Shown here piece by piece: positions 21,559 through 26,861 of a stretch of 26,861 nucleotides of DNA. The DNA lies in IMG/VR virus record IMGVR_UViG_3300024262_004585, positions 1 to 26,861 of that record; one strand, 5' to 3'. Position numbers and translations under genes: made by a program. The first letter of the stretch is position 1. Every line of letters begins with the position of its first letter. The notes under the pieces were generated by a model that saw nothing but the letters and a program-made list of their open reading frames with translations, was not told the origin of the DNA and made no database searches. The DNA comes from a virus.

Positions 21559-23356
21559 CAAAATTTACGCGTTTTGTAATACCATTAGACTTTTCAAGAA
21601 AAATTATGCTCCCGGTAGCAGCTTTAATGCTTTCTTTTCTATGACTAATAACAATCACACATTCATTATTTTTTTCAACCCGGTTATTTAAAATTTCAAG
21701 AACAAGATCTACCCCCTTTTCATCCAGACTACTATCAAACAATTCATCATAGAAACTTAGATTATAATGAACATCTCCTTGAGCCTTTCTCATATCCATA
21801 AATGAAAATAAACATGCTATATCAATAGCTTTTCTTTCGGCTCCTGAAAAGTTGTTATATTGACATATTTTACCCTTCTCATTAACAATTTCTTCTTCAA
21901 AGTATTCGTTAAATATGCATATACTATTACTATCTAACTCTTTAAGATAATATGTTAGTTTAGAATTAAAATTTCTAAGAATTTTCTTAACGATAAAACT
22001 TTTAACGCCTTCCTCGCTTACTACAAACTTAACGACATCTAATAAATCTAAACTTCTTTTTATAGTACTAAGTTGATTAGTAATATTAGTAATCTTTTCT
22101 TCAAGCTCAGTGACATTACCTGTATATGTATTCATCTCAATATCTATAGTTGCCTGCTCTTCTTCAATTTCAGATATACATCTTATTATATATTCTATAG
22201 AGTCATTTAAATGGGATATACTATACCTCTGCCTTTCAATATCAGATATTTTGGTATTCACAATATTAATAGCTTCCATAATTTTAACTATTTGGCAGTT
22301 AACAAGTTTAAATTCTGCAGAAAGGAGCTCTAAATTACACTTACCTTCATTAATAATAGCCCTAAGTTTTGTCTTTTCCTCTTCGATAACTTCTATATCG
22401 TGATCTTCAATAGGTCTCAAACATACAGGGCATGTATCGTCCTCTGTACCTATACGTTTAAATACACCTGCATTATTTTTTAATGTATGAGTTAGTAGCA
22501 ATATATCATCATTAAGTTTTCTCTGGTGTGCAGTCTTTTCGTCGACCGCTAAAGTAAGCATTTTAAGCTTATTAATAAATGGCTGATCGTCTAGAGCTTT
22601 TATCTTATCTAGTTTTTCTTTAGTATCTAGAACGTCTTGCGAATGCTGACGCATTGAATTACTTAATACAGCTTTTTTCTTATTCTTATTACTCTCAAAG
22701 CTATGTACTTGTGCCCGTTGAGAGTTTAAGTAATTATTAGTATCCTCCATACGCGTAATATTAATATCAAAGTCTTTTTTAATTTCCGATTGATCTGCTC
22801 TTAATTCAGATAGCATCTTTGAGAATACTTCAAGATTAAAAATTCTTTCAATAAACTTACGCTTCTCATTTTTGTTTTTAGCCATAAACGGAATATGATT
22901 ATTAAGAGTCATAATAACGCAATTCTGAAAAACTTCCTGAGATGATGATAATATGGTCTCTATATAACTACCGGTATTAGCTATGGTATCTCTAGTCTTA
23001 TCTACGCCATTCTTGTATACACTACACTTGGAAGGACCTAAAGTTCTAACTATATGAAAATCATTCACACCGTAATGCGGATCATTAACTGTAAATAATA
23101 GTTCGACTACAGTTTTACCGTTAGTTAGATTATTAGGTATAAAATTCTTATTAATCTCTCTCAAAGTATTGCCAAATATAGCAAAGTATAGGGCATCAGC
23201 AATAGTAGACTTACCTACTCCATTCCTACGATCTTCCTTATCTCTATTAATACCTGTCACAATATGTAGACCTTTTGTAAATTCTATGCACACAGGTGTA
23301 TCCCCTACCGATAGAAAGTTCTGTATTTTCAGTTCTTTAAATTCAACGTATTTCAT
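21551..23356 (-). CDS. 46: recombination nuclease ATPase subunit, T4 gp46-like (SbcC/Rad50)
   Basis: SMC-like ATPase that works with gp47 to resect DNA ends. The 601-aa protein has a Walker A with the insertion common in T4 gp46 (ending NGVGKST at 45-51), a long central coiled coil with a CPVCLRPI zinc-hook motif near residue 310, the ABC signature FSGAERKAIDIA and Walker B with SFYDELFDSSLDE. The ATG overlaps the gp47 stop as ATGA, coupling translation of the two subunits. Confidence 0.93.
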   Translation of the reverse strand: MKYVEFKELKIQNFLSVGDTPVCIEFTKGLHIVTGINRDKEDRRNGVGKSTIADALYFAIFGNTLREINKNFIPNNLTNGKTVVELLFTVNDPHYGVNDFHIVRTLGPSKCSVYKNGVDKTRDTIANTGSYIETILSSSQEVFQNCVIMTLNNHIPFMAKNKNEKRKFIERIFNLEVFSKMLSELRADQSEIKKDFDINITRMEDTNNYLNSQRAQVHSFESNKNKKKAVLSNSMRQHSQDVLDTKEKLDKIKALDDQPFINKLKMLTLAVDEKTAHQRKLNDDILLLTHTLKNNAGVFKRIGTEDDTCPVCLRPIEDHDIEVIEEEKTKLRAIINEGKCNLELLSAEFKLVNCQIVKIMEAINIVNTKISDIERQRYSISHLNDSIEYIIRCISEIEEEQATIDIEMNTYTGNVTELEEKITNITNQLSTIKRSLDLLDVVKFVVSEEGVKSFIVKKILRNFNSKLTYYLKELDSNSICIFNEYFEEEIVNEKGKICQYNNFSGAERKAIDIACLFSFMDMRKAQGDVHYNLSFYDELFDSSLDEKGVDLVLEILNNRVEKNNECVIVISHRKESIKAATGSIIFLEKSNGITKRVNFVD

Positions 23357-24405
23357 GTAGCTTTATCTATAGATTTTTTATATAATTCGGTAGTGTATTT
23401 TACAACTTCATTTTTATTTTCAATATCGAGTAAATTAATAAACTCATTAACTGCTTCGATTATATCAATACCTGATAGGTCATATTCACCTTCTTCAGTA
23501 AACTTAACTTTATTATAATTTACATCATAGTCTATTCTAAGATCACAAGGCTTGTAGCTCAATAATTTAGCTACTAATAAGTCTAAATGTTCGGTATTAA
23601 TATTTTTATCAATAATTAATTTTATAATATTATTGGATATAACGGTTTTAATAAAATTAATGACATTATTCTCTGTAATTAATTTAGATAAGTATACTTT
23701 AATATGTTTAGGGGTTATATTATTTTCGTGAAATGTATAGCTCAAATCATTAGTATTAAGAATATAAAATCCTTTTGTTTGACCAGAATCCCCGAAGTCC
23801 ATTTCAAATGGATTACCGACATATATAATTCTTGATTTGTCTTTAAAGTACTTCTCATCTCTAGTATGAAAGTGACCAGAAAATATTAGAGGAGCTTTTT
23901 CTATTAATATATCTGGATCATCGCCATGGTCACATATTTTAAACCCATTCATTTTAAAGTTTTCCAATTCAAAGTGACCAACTACAACATCACTTTTCGG
24001 TATATCATCAATCTTTGTACCCCAAGGACAAAAAGTAAATGTACGGTCGCCGTATTTACATGTAATTATCTTATCATATATCTTTAAATTTGAGGAGCCC
24101 TTAAGGATAGATAGACTATTAATTTCACTTGTATCTTTATACCATGCATCATGATTACCGGTAATCATAATAATATTAAAGTCATCAAACTTATCTAAAA
24201 AATCTTTAGCAAAGTTAAGAGTTTTTACACTAATCTCATCTCTATAATGAAAGAAATCTCCACCAAATATAATATCAGTAATCCCATGAGATTTTAATTC
24301 ACCTATATACCAATCAGCCCATTTATTAGAAATACCTAACCAAAAATCACTATTTTGATGTATACCTAAATGAAGATCTGAAAAAATCGCAATTTTTTTA
24401 TTCAT
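23353..24405 (-). CDS. 47: recombination nuclease subunit, T4 gp47-like (SbcD/Mre11)
   Basis: Mn-dependent nuclease partner of gp46. The 350-aa protein (T4 gp47 339 aa) has the metallophosphoesterase motifs in order: FSDLHLGIH at 8-16, GGDFFHYRD, ITGNHDAWY and GHFHTRD. The C-terminal third is the gp46-binding and capping region. Its ATG shares one base with the gp55 stop (TAATG), so it is translationally coupled to the late sigma gene. Confidence 0.93.
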   Translation of the reverse strand: MNKKIAIFSDLHLGIHQNSDFWLGISNKWADWYIGELKSHGITDIIFGGDFFHYRDEISVKTLNFAKDFLDKFDDFNIIMITGNHDAWYKDTSEINSLSILKGSSNLKIYDKIITCKYGDRTFTFCPWGTKIDDIPKSDVVVGHFELENFKMNGFKICDHGDDPDILIEKAPLIFSGHFHTRDEKYFKDKSRIIYVGNPFEMDFGDSGQTKGFYILNTNDLSYTFHENNITPKHIKVYLSKLITENNVINFIKTVISNNIIKLIIDKNINTEHLDLLVAKLLSYKPCDLRIDYDVNYNKVKFTEEGEYDLSGIDIIEAVNEFINLLDIENKNEVVKYTTELYKKSIDKAT

Positions 24406-24881
24406 TAAGATGTATAGTCTAATTCATCAGAGCAGGGTGGTATATATAACATACCTCCAGATTGACTATGTAACTCTTCTTCATACACTTTCTCTTTAAA
24501 GCTTGTTAAAGTCTCATGGTATTTTTTTTCTTTCTTAATTCTATTTATAAAAGCATGAAAAGCGACTGTAGTAAAATATGAGAACGGGCTAAAATCAGAT
24601 TCTACTCTAAACTTTTGATTTTTAAGAGCAGTAAACATCTTTACTAATGCATCTCCTATCATATCTTCTTTATACGTATAATTTATAAAGTTTGATTTAT
24701 TACCTAAACCGTATGCGATCTTTTTTAATGCATCTGCTAGCTTTGGTATGCATATTCCAGACTTATAATAATCTACAATTTGCTGTTTAAATTCAAAGGG
24801 GTCCACATAATATTCATCTATTTTAGGTTTAGGTCCTCTTCTCTTCTTTATAACGACTGTGGTATCATCTTTATCGGTCAT
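24405..24881 (-). CDS. 55: late sigma factor, T4 gp55-like
   Basis: Directs RNA polymerase to late promoters, together with gp33 and the clamp. The 158-aa protein has the compact sigma region-2-like core (YKEDMIGDALVKMFTALKN, then SPFSYFTTVAFHAFINRIKK) that is recognisable in T4 gp55, with a basic N-terminal tail (KKRRGPKPK). T4 gp55 has 185 residues and ends in a clamp-binding SLDFLYE; here the tail ends ELDYTS, so the clamp contact is shorter or altered. Its presence agrees with the T4-late-type boxes in front of the two plus-strand genes. A full promoter lies upstream. Confidence 0.85.
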   Translation of the reverse strand: MTDKDDTTVVIKKRRGPKPKIDEYYVDPFEFKQQIVDYYKSGICIPKLADALKKIAYGLGNKSNFINYTYKEDMIGDALVKMFTALKNQKFRVESDFSPFSYFTTVAFHAFINRIKKEKKYHETLTSFKEKVYEEELHSQSGGMLYIPPCSDELDYTS

Positions 24882-24917
24882 ATACTACAATTATAATATA
24901 TAATAGTTAATTTTCAA
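24882..24917 (-). promoter_or_regulatory. sigma70-like promoter of gene 55
   Basis: TTGAAA at 24912-24917 (in the uvsW 3' end), 16-bp spacer, TATAAT at 24890-24895, 8 bases to ATG. Confidence 0.65.
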
Positions 24918-26328
24918 CTATTTCTGTTATACTAAAAGGTATTTTTTCCTTTATATATATTTCTTTTCGCTTTTCTACATGACGCTCCCCATATCTAAGA
25001 TTATCAGCTAGATCTATAATAATTAATTTTGCCTTATCTTTATGCAACCGTAATCCGCGGCCGATAGACTGGATTGTTCTAACAAAACTCTTACCGCCTC
25101 CAGCAAATATAATCATATGTATATTTTTAATATTAATACCCGTGCTAAAGATTGAACTCATCGCAATACATACAATATTATTACTAATTTCCATTATGGT
25201 TTTAATCTCATCTCTTACGTCAACCTCCATTTCACCTTTTACAAAAAATACTTGTTTATCTTGGTAATTAACTAGCTTATCGTATAAGGCATCACCGTGT
25301 GTAAGGTGATTAACAAGTACAAGAGAGTTATTTTTAAATTTACCGCAAAGACCTTTAATTAAATTATTTCTAAATTCACTTTCATATATAAAATCTAACT
25401 CCTTTTTATAGTTATTATCAGTTTTTTTATACTTCGGCTTATCTTTATATTTTAACTGTAGTATTGATGTCTTTACTGTTGTTAAATGCTGCTCTGTTCT
25501 TAAACTAAAACTATCCTTCTCATATATTATACTACCTATTTTACCAATAACATTCCATTCATCAGGCTTATTGTCAGGTAACGTTCCTGTTAGACCAAAT
25601 TTATGTGTAGTCTTAATGGCCTCGACCATTTTATTAATTTTATTACTCTTCTTTAATTTGTGACATTCATCTATAATAAGCATATCGATATCTTGTAACC
25701 AAGAATTTTTATCAAACTGACTTTGAAGTATACCAATATTTGCGATTATCACGTTAGCAGTAAGATCTGGTTTAATCTTGCCTGTCCATCGTGTAAATTT
25801 AAATAAGGCATTATATTCCCCGAAGTCTGTATAAGTCTGGTTAACCAACGACAAGTCCGGTACGATTAACAGACATTTAAAATTATCTCTCTGCCTTATA
25901 TATGCACTCATTAATATTGAGCATATAGTAACTGTCTTACCAGCTCCTGTACCCATCTTAAGTATACCGCGGCCGAATTTAATAGCATTTTCGCATGCTT
26001 TTAACTGATAATCTCTCAAGCCAAAAGTTAGGTTATCATAAACTCTCGCATCTATCAACCCAGGCTTTACTATACCAGCAATACCTTCATTAATTAATAT
26101 ATCTTCAGTAGGGTATGTTTCTTTTATATGCCTTAAAATATCATAAAAGAGCCCAGAGTCAAACAAGCCAGTTGGTGTAATGCAATATGTTCGATTAGAT
26201 GCAAACCTAGCCCTACCTTTCATTCTAAATCTAGCTGTTTCATCCTTTACACTAAAATGTTCACGAATGTCTTGAAATAAATCTCCCTTTATTCCAATTT
26301 TATTCCTTTTTAAAAAAAATTCGATCAT
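24907..26328 (-). CDS. uvsW: recombination and repair DNA helicase, UvsW
   Basis: SF2 helicase that remodels branched DNA and unwinds R-loops during the switch to recombination-dependent replication. The 473-aa protein has a short N-terminal DNA-binding domain (1-90), Walker A MGTGAGKT near 120, motif II DECHKLK, motif III GLTGTLPDN and motif VI QSIGRGLRLHKDKAK. T4 UvsW has about 500 residues. Its ATG overlaps the uvsY stop by ATGA; its 3' end contains the gene 55 -35 element. Confidence 0.92.
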   Translation of the reverse strand: MIEFFLKRNKIGIKGDLFQDIREHFSVKDETARFRMKGRARFASNRTYCITPTGLFDSGLFYDILRHIKETYPTEDILINEGIAGIVKPGLIDARVYDNLTFGLRDYQLKACENAIKFGRGILKMGTGAGKTVTICSILMSAYIRQRDNFKCLLIVPDLSLVNQTYTDFGEYNALFKFTRWTGKIKPDLTANVIIANIGILQSQFDKNSWLQDIDMLIIDECHKLKKSNKINKMVEAIKTTHKFGLTGTLPDNKPDEWNVIGKIGSIIYEKDSFSLRTEQHLTTVKTSILQLKYKDKPKYKKTDNNYKKELDFIYESEFRNNLIKGLCGKFKNNSLVLVNHLTHGDALYDKLVNYQDKQVFFVKGEMEVDVRDEIKTIMEISNNIVCIAMSSIFSTGINIKNIHMIIFAGGGKSFVRTIQSIGRGLRLHKDKAKLIIIDLADNLRYGERHVEKRKEIYIKEKIPFSITEIVEN

Positions 26329-26720
26329 AATGTTTCCATTTTCATAATCTCAATTATATTTTTAATATCAAAACTTAACGAGGTAAATACTTTTTCAGTT
26401 TTTTCTAAAAACTCTATAATTAATTCCTGCTCGTCTATACTATGTTGCATATCAATCATTTTTTCGTGTTGATACGCAGATTTTTCAGCTACAGGTGCTG
26501 TAACTTTAACTGGAGATTGGGTTTGTATTAACTTTGCAATCTCTTTCTTAAGTTTAAACCGCTCTGATTTAAGATTGATCAATGTCTTTTTATGCTGTAT
26601 TAATTTACATACCCAAAAATGCTTTCTACCCGGTGTTTTCATCGCTACATCTTTAATGTTAAACTCATCAACATGTAATTCCGGTTCAATTTCTTTTTTG
26701 TATTGATCTATAATACTCAC
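26325..26720 (-). CDS. uvsY: recombination mediator, UvsY-like
   Basis: Predicted to load UvsX onto gp32-coated ssDNA. The 131-aa, helical, basic protein matches T4 UvsY (137 aa) in length and in pattern: an N-terminal half with FWVCKLIQHKKTLINLKSER like the T4 KWLNKHSSIKKEMLRIE region, a middle linker and a C-terminal FDIKNIIEIMKME segment like the T4 FAIKHIQDMR segment. Direct adjacency to uvsW supports it. The start is GTG at 26718-26720, exactly 6 bases from a TATAAT. Identity is low, but the pattern and context agree. Confidence 0.75.
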   Translation of the reverse strand: MSIIDQYKKEIEPELHVDEFNIKDVAMKTPGRKHFWVCKLIQHKKTLINLKSERFKLKKEIAKLIQTQSPVKVTAPVAEKSAYQHEKMIDMQHSIDEQELIIEFLEKTEKVFTSLSFDIKNIIEIMKMETL

Positions 26721-26754
26721 ATATTTATTATAAGTACTATTATGAAGAAAACAA
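26721..26754 (-). promoter_or_regulatory. sigma70-like promoter of uvsY-uvsW unit, TATAAT 6 bases before GTG
   Basis: TTGTTT at 26749-26754, 16-bp spacer, TATAAT at 26727-26732, 6 bases to GTG. The -10 overlaps the late-type box of the divergent gene by 4 bp, and the -35 lies inside that gene's first codons. Confidence 0.55.
26729..26741 (+). promoter_or_regulatory. T4-late-type promoter box before the last plus-strand gene
   Basis: TATAAGTA at 26729-26736 (7 of 8 to TATAAATA), 5 bases (CTATT), then ATG. The same spacing as at 13039-13051, again with +1 expected on the ATG. Confidence 0.55.
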
Positions 26755-26861
26755 CTAATCTTTTTGAAGAAGCTTTTAAAAAATCTTTAGCAATAAAAGA
26801 AGTATTACCGGAACAAGTACATCCTAATATATCTAAACTCCCAAGTGTTTATCACGCAACA
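26742..26861 (+). CDS. partial plus-strand gene, unknown, N-terminal 40 aa
   Basis: An open frame begins at ATG 26742 and runs to the window end without a stop. The visible 40 residues start MKKTTNLFEEAFKKSLAIKE, a charged helical segment, and continue to KLPSVYHAT. I do not recognise it. It is divergent from uvsY and preceded by a late-type box, which suggests the beginning of a late (structural or assembly) gene block on the plus strand, but the product cannot be judged from this fragment. Confidence 0.65.
   Translation, partial: MKKTTNLFEEAFKKSLAIKEVLPEQVHPNISKLPSVYHAT

Overview
The window is an AT-rich piece of a T4-like (Straboviridae-type or marine T4-superfamily) myovirus genome. Almost the whole T4 replication, recombination and late-transcription core lies on the minus strand: primase (gp61), RNase H/FEN, sliding clamp (gp45), ssDNA-binding protein (gp32), helicase loader (gp59), DnaB-type helicase (gp41), UvsX, family B polymerase (gp43), gp46/gp47, late sigma gp55, UvsW and UvsY. 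The 33-59-32 and uvsY-uvsW-55-47-46 neighbourhoods are T4-like. Clamp loader gp44/62 is not in the window. The host cannot be named from sequence alone; the base composition and accessory genes would fit a low-GC, possibly marine, Gram-negative host (inference).

Layout, low to high coordinate. 1-2.2 kb: primase, an 82-aa unknown, RNase H. 2.3-5.1 kb: a four-gene unit transcribed rmlD > rmlA > rmlB > 85-aa unknown, with no rmlC. 5.1-9.3 kb: two unknowns, clamp, an unknown with short repeats, gp32, gp59, a gp33-position protein and a free-standing DHHA1-like domain. 9.4-13.0 kb: gp41, a GT-A glycosyltransferase, a dATP/dGTP diphosphohydrolase-like protein, a formyltransferase and a class-II glutamine amidotransferase. 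13.05-14.8 kb: a plus-strand island of two unknown genes. 14.8-20.3 kb: queC, uvsX, a coiled-coil unknown, an Sm-like small barrel candidate and polymerase. 20.3-26.7 kb: a GT-B glycosyltransferase, gp46, gp47, gp55, uvsW, uvsY. 26.74 kb to the end: the start of a plus-strand gene. Genes are packed with many ATGA/TAATG overlaps; no gene-free stretch exceeds about 125 bases. I saw no tRNA gene, IS element or CRISPR array.

The accessory genes fall into two themes. One is sugar-nucleotide and glycan work (RmlA/B/D, two glycosyltransferases, a formyltransferase). The other is nucleotide or base modification (QueC, a separate class-II amidotransferase that could pair with it as in Gat-QueC, and a dNTP diphosphohydrolase-like protein).

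The most unusual signal is in the short intergenic spaces. Most minus-strand genes that do not overlap an upstream gene carry a sigma70-like promoter, TTGAAA or TTGATT, 16 bp, TATAAT, and the start codon follows the TATAAT after exactly 6 bases in eight cases (one with TAAAAT) and after 5-8 bases in four more. That puts the transcription start on, or a couple of bases from, the start codon. The plus-strand genes at 13052 and 26742 instead have a T4-late-type TATAAATA-like box exactly 5 bases before ATG, which also places +1 on the A of ATG. Both promoter classes therefore predict leaderless or nearly leaderless mRNAs. At both divergent junctions the early-type and late-type elements physically overlap.
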